Positions 11,309 to 22,066 of a DNA stretch of 64,000 nt are shown piece by piece. The position numbers were made by a program, and so were the translations under genes. Origin of the DNA: Antedon mediterranea (Eukaryota > Echinodermata > Crinoidea > Comatulida > Antedonidae). The stretch is taken from positions 12,043,312 to 12,107,311 of the forward strand of contig NC_092675.1 in NCBI RefSeq assembly GCF_964355755.1. The letters are read 5' to 3'. The notes beneath the pieces were generated by a model. That model did no database searches. It worked only from the letters and a program-made list of their open reading frames with translations, and was not told the DNA's origin. The first letter of the stretch is position 1; each line of letters begins with the position of its first letter.

Positions 11309-11755
11309 AGGCCGAAATTTAAACATTTTACAATCAAAACAATGGTATTTTACATATAAAACAATGAAATTGAGACATATTTATTGAATCAAATGATATA
11401 ATTTTGCTTGATTGCCTTTATTACATCGTAATCAGTCTCTACTTCAACTGAACGTTCAATGAAAAGGGAAATCCTCATATTGTTTCAGTTACGATGCACT
11501 GTGTGGTAGCCTATGTCTATTTAAGTAACTTTAATTTCATATTATTTAAATATATACCTTCTTATTGTGTGTATGACCATTATATAAAATCAATCTAAAC
11601 GATGTTCAGTTTTTAGGCTGAAAATGAAGCAGGAATATCATGAGGCCTACGGTATATGAAAATCTTTCCATTTTTTCCTATGCATGCATGCATTACAGTA
11701 AGGAGAGCACTAACCGTGTGCTCCTTGCCTGGCCAGCACTGTTGGCCATATACAT
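11309..11755 (+). repeat. Internal direct duplication, copy 2
   Basis: Second copy of 8889-9341. It ends in ttggccatatac without the hAT insertion and so provides the empty-site version of the 8-bp target. Confidence 0.85.
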
Positions 11756-12284
11756 TATGAGATTAGGGGAAGCTACTTAACACAATAACAACACACTCTT
11801 TTAGATATCGCTTGACATACAAACTATTGCCTACATAATTCTAAAATTATGTGATTGTTGACATAGAGATGTAATAAAAATAAACCACCGTGATCAAGGA
11901 AAATAGTTATTGTGTAATTAAAATGTGACACCACTGTAATTAATGGACTCTTACATAAATTTGTTGCGCTGTGATGCTGCATGCTGCTAGAATACACACC
12001 CGCGAGTTCAGAGAGTATTACTAGGCCTGGGTAGAATATCTAATGCGTACTGTAATATTAATTAATACAGTCGAGGATGACAATTTACCTTAACTAAAAA
12101 TTCAATAAACTTGTTACCACACGGTGGTTAGACAGGAGTGAGTAACTAGCTAGGCCTACCTTGCAGAGTAGTACATTATTTTTAATTAATTTAAGTATTA
12201 GTAGGTAATTAAATTAATTAGGGTAACATTTAGAGGTCAAATTTGCGTTTCAAAAGTGCGTCTTATACACCGAAATATACGGTA

Positions 12285-12649
12285 GGCCTACATACACGTA
12301 CCAATTTAACTCAGCACCATTTTTATCCAAGTTTACACAGTGAAATTCTTTGGTTTAATGAAAAATATTTCCAGGAAAAAAATAAAAATCCCCAAAAAGA
12401 TTGAACTGAACTGAACATGATCTTGTGCGTTCCGAAAAGCCCGGCCGAAGCACGCGATTGGTCAGTCCATTTTTCTGTCATATTTATAACCATCATCTCT
12501 CAACAATCTCTCGATCTCACGCTCAGCAGTGACTTTGACATCGGACAATCTGTATATTCGATCGATTTAAACATAGTCAATAGAAGTAAAATGACCAAAA
12601 AATCTGCTATAATTGATAATTAATTGCACGATTTTGGAAGTGGGGCCTT
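12285..12649. other. No gene seen
   Basis: Unique-looking AT-rich sequence with no supportable frame or RNA. The short frame at 12417-12623 has no recognisable feature. Confidence 0.5.
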
Positions 12650-12884
12650 TGTTTTTCAAGGGGGGTTCGCTGGTAAAAGGGGGGTTCGCGCAAAAGGGGG
12701 GAGGGGGGTTCGCCCGAACGCGATTTTTTTTTTCGTACATAAGTTGGGGACCCCTTCATGAAACGTCACAAAATAAACATGAATAATTCATCAGTTAAAT
12801 TTTCTTGTTCCGTGTGCACCCAAGCGTATAGCAACAAGAAGTGATTACACAATACAACTGCGATACGATTAACTACAGTACTTA

Positions 12885-13767
12885 GGGTATGTTCAGACTC
12901 ACGGAGTTACGGTGGAGTTATGTACGCGGCGTACATATTTTTGTGTCTGAACCATGCCGCGGATTAGCGTTAGGGAGCTGTTACTCCGCGCCAGTGGCGT
13001 TAATAACTCCAGCGGGAGAGGGTAGATTTCATAAGGCTAATCCATTGATGCATCAGTGATTTCAACCTCCGGTCAACGTCAGCCAATGAAAAGACACGAC
13101 CGCAATTAGCAGCAGTCTATTCGCGAGGTTTTTTTTAATAGCAAAACAATATTATAGCCTATTCCTCGAGCTAGTAGATCAACAGCAACATTCGAATTAA
13201 AATGAAACGTGTTACATGGAAAAGTACAGAAGTGGCTGATTTGATTTCATTATGGGGCAGCCCTGAATTTATAGACAAGATAGAACTTAGAAATTGGAAA
13301 GCTAGCGCCGGCAACAAGATGGCTGTTTTTAAAGAAATTGCATCTAAACTGCAAAATTCTTCCTGACGAAGTTGGCGTCGGCGACATGATTTCACAAAAT
13401 TAATTAAAATCATACAAATAATGGCAAAGTCATTGTCCGTGTAATAATTATGTTCGAAATTACTATCTTTCTGTAAGGATTTGCCAAAAAATCGGCAAAA
13501 AAACCATTACATTTGAAGGTACCCCCATTGTATTATATTGCTAGGCCTAGTAGTGTTGTAAATTTTCGCGCGTCACTCTCAGCTCTGTTGTTGTTATTGT
13601 GTGTATGTATCCCATCGGCCGTTTCGGTATGACGGAACTTCCGCTTTAAACGCAAGACGTTTGGAATGCTAATCGTTGTGTCTGAACACCTTGACTTTTA
13701 ACGCCACGGATTACCGTACGCCTTGCGTAGATAACTCCACCGTAACTCCGTGAGTCTGAACATACCC
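12885..13767. mobile_element. PIF/Harbinger-like element
   Basis: The inverted ends are GGGTATGTTCAGACTCACGG and its inverse and remain matched for about 35 bp, through the shared gagttacggtggagttat. The flanks are TTA on the left and TAC on the right, so the usual TWA duplication is not clean. The class rests on the ends and on the Myb/SANT-like remnant inside. Confidence 0.65.
13202..13366 (+). pseudogene. Myb/SANT-like DNA-binding protein fragment of a Harbinger element
   Basis: A 54-residue frame starts MKRVTWKSTEVADLISLWGS. It continues with a charged helix and a KMAVFKEIASKL helix, typical of the Myb/SANT-like protein that partners the Harbinger transposase. A TGA cuts it. In another frame RSWRRRHDFTKLIKII continues the expected third helix up to about 13440. 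The nuclease gene is absent, so the element is a deletion derivative. Confidence 0.6.
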
Positions 13768-13938
13768 TACGTTTAATATCTTGCCTAGCTGTCGACTAGC
13801 CTCGACACATTTTGCATAGTGGTGTGTGTGTGTGAAGATTAAGAAGAGTGCGCGAAGGCAATCACGTGAATTGACCTAGAATCCTAGGCCTACTGTAGAA
13901 AGAATCGTATCGCAGTTTAGTTGTGCAAGACAATAAAC

Positions 13939-13989
13939 CATGGAGGTATAAAATAAATTTATTTTATAAATTTATTTTATACCTCCATG
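13939..13989. repeat. Perfect 19-bp stem hairpin
   Basis: The arms catggaggtataaaataaa and its inverse are identical, with a 13-base AT-only loop. It lies in the centre of the palindromic element, so it may be the turn-around point of an old inverted duplication. Confidence 0.8.
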
Positions 13990-14682
13990 ATTAAACTAAG
14001 TAGTAATTCATTGGACATAGCCCAAAGAGAAAGCTTAGACCCACAAGAATAAAGAATGTGTATAATTTGTGTACTGTATTTTTTAAATTCGGCTATTTTA
14101 TTATCAAACAATATGCATGTACTCAAAGGAACTTTAAAAATGCGCGTATATGAACACATGAGATGGAAAGATTTGACCCACGAGAATAAAAAATGTATTT
14201 TTGTGTAATGTTTATTGTTTAATTTTGCTGACTTATTACTCGGATTGTGTCATACCAAAGATAGTGTAACTATCTTTGGTCATACCTAACACACACACGT
14301 CACACACACCCACACAGCTACTACTAGAATAGAAATGGGTTTCGTAATTCTTTATTAATAAATTATATTAAAAACACCATAAACTAAAGGCTGATTATTT
14401 CGACAATCCACACAAAACGCCGCTATTCTTCTATGAAATCGCACGCCGCAACAATCGTACCGCACTTGTGTAATCACTTCTTGTTACGCTTGGGTGCACA
14501 CGGAACAAGAACATTTTTTAAATTTTCTTGTTCCGTGTGTTGTTCATTTAAACAAAGATAGTGTAGTAGGTTAAAACTGAATTATTCATGTTTATTTTGT
14601 GACGTTTCATGAGGGGGTCGCCAACTTATGTACGAAAAAAAAAAATCGCCGCCCGAACCGCAAAAAACCCCCCTGGCTACGG

Positions 14683-15375
14683 GCCTGCTTAATATGAATA
14701 TTTGTGCCCAGCTTTATTGCAATTTTGTCCGTTCTTGTTGTGTCCATTCATAGGCTCTACACACAGAAATTTTACATATTTTTTGACGACTTTGAATAAA
14801 AAATGAAATATATATATATAATGAATTAAAGGCACAGACAAATTTTAAATAGGCACATGCCCCAGAACTAATTAAACTGTTTACCTTTTTACAGATTCTA
14901 CTGGAGATGCAGGTAATCAAATTAACTATATTGTCTTTTTTTATAACTGACCACTAAATTTGATTTTTTAAACTTAGATGAAAGAGGTATATTTAGTTTT
15001 TCATCAGCAACAAGTGGACGACTCATCCCAGGCGCTTCATCGGTTCCTTTTCCAGTTTGTCAGAATATTCAAGCCAGGAAGAGTATCATGATATTCCAAC
15101 ATCTTTGCCAGCACTTCCAGGTACACAATATTATGTGTGTTGTCCGACAATTAAATCACTGGTTATGGTCTTATTAAAGCAGAAGTGAGGGTTAAAAAAA
15201 ACTATTTTTTAATTAAAAATATTATCATTTGTGCCAATGTATTACCGCCGCTCGTTTTACAAAAGCAGTTAATCAGAACGAGCACTGTGAACTGGGTCCC
15301 TTTCTAAAAGTGGGTCTATAAGATTTTGACATAGTGTTATAGTCTATATATAAATTATGGTTAATTCTGACATAG
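14683..15375 (+). other. Possible decayed exons ahead of the THAP fragment
   Basis: After the transposon end, two acceptor-like signals are seen: tttttacag near 14895 and aaacttag near 14977. The second precedes a stretch in which one frame reads SEYSSQEEYHDIPTSLPALP before a donor-like CAG|GTACAC near 15120. Nothing connects these with certainty. The rest is AT-rich intron-like sequence. Confidence 0.25.
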
Positions 15376-15543
15376 GCAAGCACAATGGAAAAACTTTATA
15401 ATTTATATATAGATTCACAAGTTTTGGAGTTTACGGGACGATCAGTGTGGAATGCGGTGCCCACATTATTTAACATTCCGAACCCACCACGCACTTTGAC
15501 AATTAGTCGAAAACTACCAACAAAGACCATCGAAGAAAATCTG
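15376..15543 (+). pseudogene. THAP domain C-terminal piece of a P-element/THAP9-like gene
   Basis: The frame includes SVWNAVPTLFNIPNPP. The AVPT(I/L)F box is the conserved C-terminal end of THAP zinc-finger domains, and the PNPP continuation is common in THAP9/P-element proteins. The zinc-binding C2CH part would lie in a 5' exon not seen here. It lies some 500 bp ahead of the transposase piece on the same strand, the right order for one gene. Confidence 0.55.
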
Positions 15544-15879
15544 TTAACTGTTGGAATAAACAATGTCATAAATAATGTTTTTATGTATTTTTACAATATT
15601 TATTCTGGATGGATACTTTTTGTTGTTGCAGAAAATGTTCGTTCTCATTGCAATCACACATACGCATCATCAATATCGTTTAATGCTAACTCCTACTTCA
15701 GCACATAGTGTAGGTGAAGGATGTACAACAAGTGAGTAGACTTTCTTATTATCATCATATCATTATATTCATTGTTTTGTAACAAAAGAACTGTTTAATA
15801 GTTATGTATACTCAGTGTTTATAATTAAAACATATATGTTCAATGTTTCAATATTTTTTTCTTTTTTTTAGGTACATTA

Positions 15880-16510
15880 TCATTGCCATCTACTAGTAGT
15901 AGTAGTATACCCAGAGATTGTACTACAAAAAGTGACACCAATGGAACGGGAAAATTTCGGACTAGATCATGGCGACTTAAAGCACAAGTGAAGAAGCTGA
16001 AGTCCACCTAAAAAAAGGTCACATGGTTGATGATATCATCGGTAAGGCTAAGTGTATGCCAAAGAGAACTTTAGATTTTTTTTCCGATCAATTGAAAATA
16101 TTTAAAAGAAAACCAAAGGGGCATAGTATACCACATCACACAAACTGTTTGCAATGGCATTGCGCTATCAAGGGGCCAGAGGCTACAAGTTTTTTAGAAA
16201 AACATTCAACCTACCGCACTCAAAAGGTGGCTACGCAAAATAAAGATAGAGCCAGGTTTCAATGATGTCACATTTTCATCGTTGAAAAAACAAGTAACAA
16301 ACATGGATGATCGAGAGCGCGTATGCGTTTTGGCAATCAACGAAATGTCTATAAAATCAGCCATACATTTTGATAAGAACAATGATCGTATAGTTGACCA
16401 AGGGTCTAACAATAGACGAATGTACAATATCATGGGTGTATGTGAAACTATATTGGACATATATAATCACGCCGAGAATGTTAAAGAGTCGCTATCCAAT
16501 CGAGTTTGAA
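15880..16510 (+). pseudogene. P-element-like (THAP9-type) transposase catalytic fragment
   Basis: An acceptor-like ttttttag precedes Ser-rich sequence. The frame from 16023 gives FFSDQLKIFKRKPKG, and a shifted frame gives FAMALRYQG and YKFFRKTFNLPHS. Another shift gives WLRKIKIEPGF and VLAINEMSIKSAIHFD, the DEM(x)IK block around the first catalytic acid of P-element transposases (here N-E-M). At least three frameshifts break it. A different remnant of this family, the C-terminal part, lies on the minus strand at 30459-31317. Confidence 0.7.
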
Positions 16511-16523
16511 CAATACCATGAAA

Positions 16524-16699
16524 GCCCCAGTGGTCTAATGGTTAGGACAGCTGCATATCAAGCAGAAGGTCCGGGTTCGAGTCTCGGTTGGGGCGACTTT
16601 TTCTCATTCTCACAGATTTCCTCATCTTATCGTGTCAAATTAATTAAATTTCAGTATATCACCGGGCGGTTTAGAATAATGTTCTTTGCCTGTTGTGTT

Positions 16700-16706
<7 letters not shown>
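16524..16706 (+). repeat. tRNA-derived SINE
   Basis: A 71-nt head folds as a tRNA cloverleaf. The acceptor GCCCCAG pairs with TTGGGGC, the A box is TGGTCTAATGGTTAGGA, and the T arm is CCGGG-TTCGAGT-CTCGG. The anticodon stem has four pairs and the loop ATATCAA would give anticodon ATC (Asp), which is not the normal Asp anticodon. The body continues cgactttttctcattctc and ends at an AT microsatellite. A second copy lies at about 28385-28456, so it is a SINE and not a single tRNA gene. Confidence 0.65.

Positions 16707-16742
<36 letters not shown>
16707..16742. repeat. (AT)n microsatellite
   Basis: About 18 uninterrupted AT units directly after the SINE body; likely its tail or an expansion of it. 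Confidence 0.9.
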
Positions 16743-16745
<3 letters not shown>

Positions 16746-16759
16746 AATATTTGTGGAAA

Positions 16760-17236
16760 CAGTACGTCGGAGAAACAAAAAACACGCTCCGTATGAGAAT
16801 GACACAACACAAATCAGCTATCAAAACATTAAAGCTTGATCAACCTGTAGCCGAACATTAAAATTCAGCAGGTCACTCGATTGCAAATTTCAGAGTTATT
16901 GCAATAGACTACGATGTCAAATGGAGCGAAAAAACTCGCAAAGACAAAGAAAACCACTTGAAATTACTACTTAAAACCACAAAACTTAACATTAGGAACA
17001 TACTCACAGATCGGTAAAATTATTCCATTGACTACCTAAATTTAAGTCTCAATATTAACCACCATTTAAACTGTTATTTAAAAAGTTCTATTCCAAAATT
17101 GTTTATATCTACCAAGCTATCTTTTTTGTTTCTACTGTTACTCTCTCCACCCTCTATTCACCAGCCTGTGCCTCTTTTTGTTCTTATGTCTTTTATTCCA
17201 GTTCACTCAGGCTTAATACTATCTACTTTGTCCAAG
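16760..17236 (+). mobile_element. Penelope-like element, GIY-YIG end and 3' UTR (left part)
   Basis: The frame from 16760 to the TAA at 17015 encodes the C-terminal endonuclease of a Penelope-like retroelement. It has QYVGETKNTLRMRMTQHKSA, PVAEH, GHSIANFRVIAI and a charged helix, the GIY-YIG layout with the usual R and H residues. One in-frame TAA follows AEH. The reverse transcriptase is missing. The 3' UTR is cut at 17236 by the hAT insertion and resumes at 37189. Confidence 0.8.
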
Positions 17237-17302
17237 CAGGGGTGGCGCCAGGATCTTTCCGACGCGGGGGCTAAATTCCCCGACGCGTTATAGCGTAATT
17301 TG

Positions 17303-17842
17303 AGGCCGTTTTAATCAGATTTAGGGTACCCAATTATTTTTTTCAATTTTGTATGGTACATAAATAAAATACTGTGTGAAAAACACATTGCAAGAGGTCC
17401 GGTACGATGATTTTAAATGCAGTTTTTAAAGTTCAATATGCCTATCATAGAAAATATACGCGAACGTAAAACCTACCCACGGGCCAAGAGGTATATCGTT
17501 ATAATCGCAGAAACGTAGGCAGGTTGCTGTCTGGGGGTGCGAAAATTGTAAATGCGCGAGATATCCATGGTGTGATCTGTAAGAAAATTTGGAAAAATAG
17601 AGCTGCTAGGTCCCCGGAAATTGCAATTATACATTGATATAAAACGAAATTACAAGTCTATTAGAGAACAAGCCCACCGAGGTTGAGATAGAGCTAAGGA
17701 CATTTAAACAACTAGAGTTGTTAGGTCCCCGGATATTGGATTATAGTATTTCGAAAAAAAGAAACAAAATATATAAGGCTCCAGGACCAGCCCTACCATT
17801 AGGGTTGAGCTGCTAAGAAAATTGTGAAGAGTAGACCTGCTA
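17303..17842 (+). repeat. 540-bp target-site duplication, left copy
   Basis: Starts aggccgttttaatcag and ends gtagacctgcta. It matches 19681-20220 over exactly 540 bp with about three substitutions. The uninterrupted order is seen in the hAT copy at 41155-41710, which proves that the two copies flank an insertion. Confidence 0.9.
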
Positions 17843-19680
17843 TCATCAGGCATCCTTCAGTCAAGATTGACTATGGAGACGACATTGGAGAGAATTTCAT
17901 CCGTTTTCCAGTGAGTCTGTGTGAGTTCCAGTGGCTGATCTAGATTTTCTTTTCAGATACCTTTCTTCATTTTCCATACGATATCTTTCTTCACTGTGTA
18001 GTAGTCCTGCCTTAATACAATCTTTCCATGATTTTCGGTCATCAGCCTTTTTTTCCCAGGTGTTAACATTGATGTCCATTGCCTTTAAGTCTCTTTTACA
18101 TGCATCTTTGAAACGCAAAAGTGGACGTCCTTTGGATCTTTTACAATTCGCTAGCTCACCGTACAACATAACCTTTGGAGTTCTTGTGTCGTCCATTCTT
18201 CTGACATGACCAAGCCATCGTAGTCTTCGCTGTCGAATTAATGTAAATATCGAAGGAATGCCACATCTATCAAGGATACTGTTGTTTGTTACCCTGTCCT
18301 GCCATCTGATATTTAAGATAGTCCGGAGACAGCGGAGGTGAAAGAAATTTAGTTTCTTTTCCTGTCTAGCATAGGTTGTCCATGATTCAGCTCCATACAA
18401 GAGGACGCTAATGACACATGCCATATACACTTTTATCTTCACAGCCACTCTAATATTTTTGTTTTCCCAAACACGTGCAGACAACTGACTGAGAGTACAA
18501 GAAGCTCTTCCGATTCGAATGTTTAGTTCACAATCAAGAGAGTTGTTATAAGTTATAACTGAACCAAGATAAGAAAATTTACTAACATTTTCAAGTAGAA
18601 AATTGTTGACAGTAAAATTGTTTTGACCAGTTGTTTTAAACGGTAAAATCTTTGTTTTCTTTACACTTATGGTGAGACCAAAGTGTTCACAGGCACATGA
18701 AAATTTATCAAGTAGAAGTTGTAGACCATTAGGAGAATGGCTGCAGAAACAGGCATCATCTGCATAAAGAAAATCACGAAGAAGAACCTTAAATATTTTT
18801 GTCTTAGCTTTAAGTCTGGCCGGGTTGTACAGCTTGCCAGTAGATCTACAATGCAATAAAACTCCTTCCATAAGATTAGGTTCAAAAGCTCTTTGGAGGA
18901 CGACTGCAAAGTAAATCCCAAAAAGAAGAGGGGCAAGAACATCTCCTTGTTTTGTCCCACTCTCGACATCAAATGAGTCAGACACTGCTCCATTGTACTT
19001 GACAGTAGCTTGCATTCCTTGATGGAAGGATCGGATAATATTTAATAGAGTAGGTGGACATCCAATTTTCCTTAGGATTTCAAATAGACAGTCTCTATTA
19101 ATAAGGTCAAAGGCCTTAGTGAGATCGATAAATGCCAGGTAGAGTTGCTGTTTTTGCTCAACACATTTTTCCTGCAGCTGTCTAATAGAGAATATCATAT
19201 CAATGGTAGATCTTCCAGAGCGAAAACCACACTGAGACTCTGGATATACCCTTTCCGCTAAAGGCAGCAGACGTTGTAGAACTACTTTTCCAAATACTTT
19301 TCCACAGATATTAAGCAGAGAAATGCCGCGATAATTATCACAGCAGCCACGATCACCTTTATTCTTGTACAGAGTGACAATGGATGCATTCTTGAAATCC
19401 TGTGGAACTTTACCAAGAGACCAACAGAGACTAATAAGCTCATGCAGATGATGTATTAGAGTCAGGCCACCTGCTTTAACAATTTCAGTTGGTATACCAT
19501 CATCACCAGGAGCCTTGCCTGAAGACAGTTGCTTTACTGCTGATCGTATTTCATCCATAGTTGGGTAGGCATCAAGTTCCAACATAGTTGGTAAATTTTG
19601 AACATTTTTTAGTTCCTCCTGGGATACAGGCATTTTAGTTTGGTAAACTTCTGAGTAATGTTCTACCCATCGACCATTTA
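17843..19680 (-). mobile_element. 5'-truncated LINE insertion
   Basis: The LINE lies in reverse orientation between two 540-bp direct repeats of hAT sequence. Its 3' end, on the minus strand, reads ttgactgaaggatgcctgat and lies at 17843. The 5' end is truncated at 19680, just before the word GRWVEHYSEVY in the protein. The long open frame and near-identical flanks indicate a recent insertion. Confidence 0.9.
17897..19680 (-). CDS. LINE reverse transcriptase (truncated, open)
   Basis: About 594 open codons encode the linker, reverse transcriptase and C-terminal region of an APE-type non-LTR element. Visible in order: KQLSSGKAPGDDGIPTEIVK, NYRGISLLNICGKVFGKV, QCGFRSGRSTIDMIFSIRQL, the AFIDLTKAFD motif, GTKQGDVLAPLLFGIYF, the catalytic FLYADDACF box, ISVKKTKI, FSYLGS, VLLYGAESW and the RLRWLGHVRRMDD block. 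This is the family often labelled endonuclease-reverse transcriptase in invertebrates; I do not fix the clade. The open frame runs 10 codons further to an ATG at 19711, but that part is target-duplication sequence, so the start there is not native. The endonuclease is missing. Confidence 0.9.
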
Positions 19681-20220
19681 AGGCCGTTTTAATCAGATTT
19701 AGGGTACCCAATTATTTTTTTCAATTTTGTATGGTACATAAATAAAATACTGTGTGAAAAACACATTGCAAGAGGTCCGGTACGATGATTTTAAATGCAG
19801 TTTTTAAAGTTCAATATGCCTATCATAGAAAATATACGCGAACGTAAAACCTACCCACGGGCCAAGAGGTATATCGTTATAATCGCAGAGACGTAGGCAG
19901 GTTGCTGTCTGGGGGTGCGAAAATTGTAAATGCGCGAGATATCCATGGTGTGATCTGTAAGAAAATTTGGAAAAATAGAGCTGCTAGGTCCCCGGAAATT
20001 GCAATTATACATTGATATAAAACGAAATTACAAGTCTATTAGAGAACAAGCCCACCGAGGTTGAGATGGAGCTAAGGACATTTAAACAACTAGAGTTGTT
20101 AGGTCCCCGGATATTGGATTATAGTATTTCGAAAAAAAGAAACAAAATATATAAGGCTCCAGGACCAGCCCTACCATTAGGGTTGAGCTGCTAAGAAAAT
20201 TGTGAAGAATAGACCTGCTA
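19681..20220 (+). repeat. 540-bp target-site duplication, right copy
   Basis: Same length as the left copy and followed directly by the hAT continuation (ggtacctggaaattgcac), as expected for the downstream side of an insertion. Confidence 0.9.
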
Positions 20221-20440
20221 GGTACCTGGAAATTGCACTTATATAGGCCCATATTGATAAATGAAACGATATAAGTCTACAGAACCAGAGCTAAGAAAAT
20301 TGTCAAAAATAGAGCTGCTAGGTCCCTGCAAAACATTGAAATATGAAACGAAATTATAGGTCCAGCCCACCATATTAAAATATAAAACAATCATATAGCC
20401 TTTAATGAATTTACATGGAGGTCTATCCAAATAAATTTAA

Positions 20441-21112
20441 ATAAAAGGGTCGTAATATGTCTTCGTCTCCAGTTCGTGGAAAATGAACAAAAAATATTCA
20501 AAATATCCTGCCAGTTTGCGTTCAGTACAACCTGCTTAGTTTTTAATACGAGTACTGCTTTCTATACACATAACTTTGATTTCTGAAGAAAAAAAAATCT
20601 CTGTAATAATGTACTTTTTAATTACTGTAATAATCTAGGCGTAGATTATGTTGACCAGGCCAGTGAGAAGACGATCGACTGTACAGTACTACCATAAGTC
20701 CTCTAGGTGGATACAACTTATTTCTTGTCTACAAAGTGTACAGTAGTATGCTAATAGTATTATTATTAGATTAGGTAGTTGGAGTAGTTTGGAGAGATAC
20801 ATCTATTAAAAGAGAGTACTTTATATTTATAGATATAATACCAATAGGTACCATGTATTGGGATGCAATTCAACAGTTGTGAATAAAAAAAAAAAACTCT
20901 GTATGCTTTTTTCTAGCTGTGAAATATAAAATTGTTAATTGAAAAAGAAAATTTTGGGTGATCATTCCAGTATTTACAGTCTAAATTTGATCTTTATGCA
21001 ACAATAGGCATAAATGAATTTTAAATTAACAGGTATAAAAGCAAATTGGAAGCCCTACGTACTCTGTATGTTAGAGGAAATAAGCATAAGAGCAAATAAA
21101 GCCTTGACCACA
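20441..21112. other. Unassigned sequence inside the inflated hAT
   Basis: hAT similarity stops at about 20440. No open frame of note, no end signature and no repeat is seen until the MITE target duplication. It probably belongs to an older insertion whose other side lies downstream. Confidence 0.5.
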
Positions 21113-21120
21113 GGATGGAA

Positions 21121-21691
21121 CAGAGCCATATATAGAGAGAGTTACGGCATTGAATGGATTAGAAGCCGTGTTTGTGTCCAACTATTCCTATGTAGCGTAT
21201 GGAGTTGAGTCTTTTGTTTTGAAAATGTTATGTATAACGTTCAAAAGGCTTTAATTATCGAATTTAATATCAAAACAATCAATTTGATCAAAGGTTTTTG
21301 TTAAAATAATAAAAAAATTATAAAGTTACTGCGAACATGATTTAAAACAACCAAAATAGCAATTTCGGAACGGCTCCATGCACGCTCTACGCGTGCGTGT
21401 TTAGTTTATACAGCGACTCTCTACAGTAATGCATTGTTTTTACATTTTGTTGTTTAAAATCATGTTCGCAGTAACTTTATGATTTCGTTATTATCTTAAC
21501 AAACAAATTGATTGTTTTGATATTAAATTCGATATTTAAAGCCTTGTGAATGTTATACAATTTTTAAGCAAGTGACTCGACTCCATACGCTACATAGGCA
21601 TAGTTGGACACAAACATGGCCGGCGTGCAAACCACGTGACTTTCTAAAATCCGTGAACGCAAAGTTGTAACTCTCTCTATATATGGCTCTG
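21121..21691. mobile_element. hAT MITE, 571 bp
   Basis: The ends start CAGAGCCATATATAGAGAGA and are perfectly inverted at the other side. Long subterminal inverted arms continue inward (for example catgttcgcagtaacttta). It is flanked by the perfect 8-bp duplication GGATGGAA (21113-21120 and 21692-21699). It has no coding capacity. Confidence 0.9.
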
Positions 21692-21699
21692 GGATGGAA

Positions 21700-21863
21700 T
21701 CCGCCAGTGCGCCCTCATGGGCTGGAGTTGTTCGTTCGTTGTTGCTTTGATTTCCATGTTGTTGTATTGAGTTATTGACAGTTATTAAAATACATTATTC
21801 GCATTACATCGGTCTATGTGTGATCTGTAGAGTTGTGGCATATAAACATCAACCTTATTGGCG
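21700..21863 (+). repeat. 5' LTR
   Basis: Shares gccagtgcgccctcatgggc through aacatcaaccttattggcg with the 3' LTR. It differs by a 20-bp insertion and a 5-bp gap. Confidence 0.75.
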
Positions 21864-21878
21864 TGGTGGCAGCCCAAG
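21864..21878 (+). promoter_or_regulatory. Primer-binding site
   Basis: TGGTGGCAGCCCAAG follows the 5' LTR directly and is absent after the 3' LTR, as expected for the tRNA primer site. I cannot name the tRNA with certainty. Confidence 0.55.
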
Positions 21879-22066
21879 ATATTCGGACCTTCCGCTTAAA
21901 ACCAGTGAGTTATTAGTTGTTGAACTTAGGCCTTGCCTAGGCCCAGACCATTATTTACGAGATCGCACTAACGTTAACAGAGCTCCTAAACAGTGGAGCT
22001 TAACCAAAACTGAAACAATAAACTCATTTTGAGTCATGGCGGCAGAACATTATTTATACACTTTCG

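Larger units (their letters stand above)
8781..12282. mobile_element. DNA transposon with TA target duplication (Tc1/mariner-pogo-like ends)
   Basis: The left end reads CCGTATATTTCGGTGTA and the right end is its inverse. Each is bordered by TA (8779-8780 and 12283-12284). Just inside both ends is an imperfect ataagacgcac/agtcgcac motif. The TA duplication fits the Tc1/mariner superfamily, but no transposase frame is visible, so the class rests on the ends alone. A 1.6-kb hAT element sits inside, and an internal segment is present twice. Confidence 0.75.
12650..14682. mobile_element. Palindromic TIR element of the CAGGCCCGTAGCCAGG group
   Basis: The right end reads CCTGGCTACGGGCCTG. The inner arms are long inverted repeats: cgtacataagttgggg and caaaataaacatgaataatt near 12736-12793 recur inverted near 14577-14633. 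Further in, gcaacaagaagtgattacac recurs inverted near 14468-14489. The left end is G-rich but no longer shows a clear inverted copy of the right terminus. The related element at 43821-44870 has both ends. A Harbinger element is nested inside. Confidence 0.7.

Noticed and set aside
16524-16595. Functional tRNA-Asp gene
   Set aside because: Non-standard anticodon, mismatch in the anticodon stem and a second diverged copy with the same 3' body point to a SINE.
19681-19711. ATG at 19711 as the start of the LINE protein
   Set aside because: The first ten codons lie in the target-duplication sequence, so the frame is open by chance upstream of the truncated LINE.
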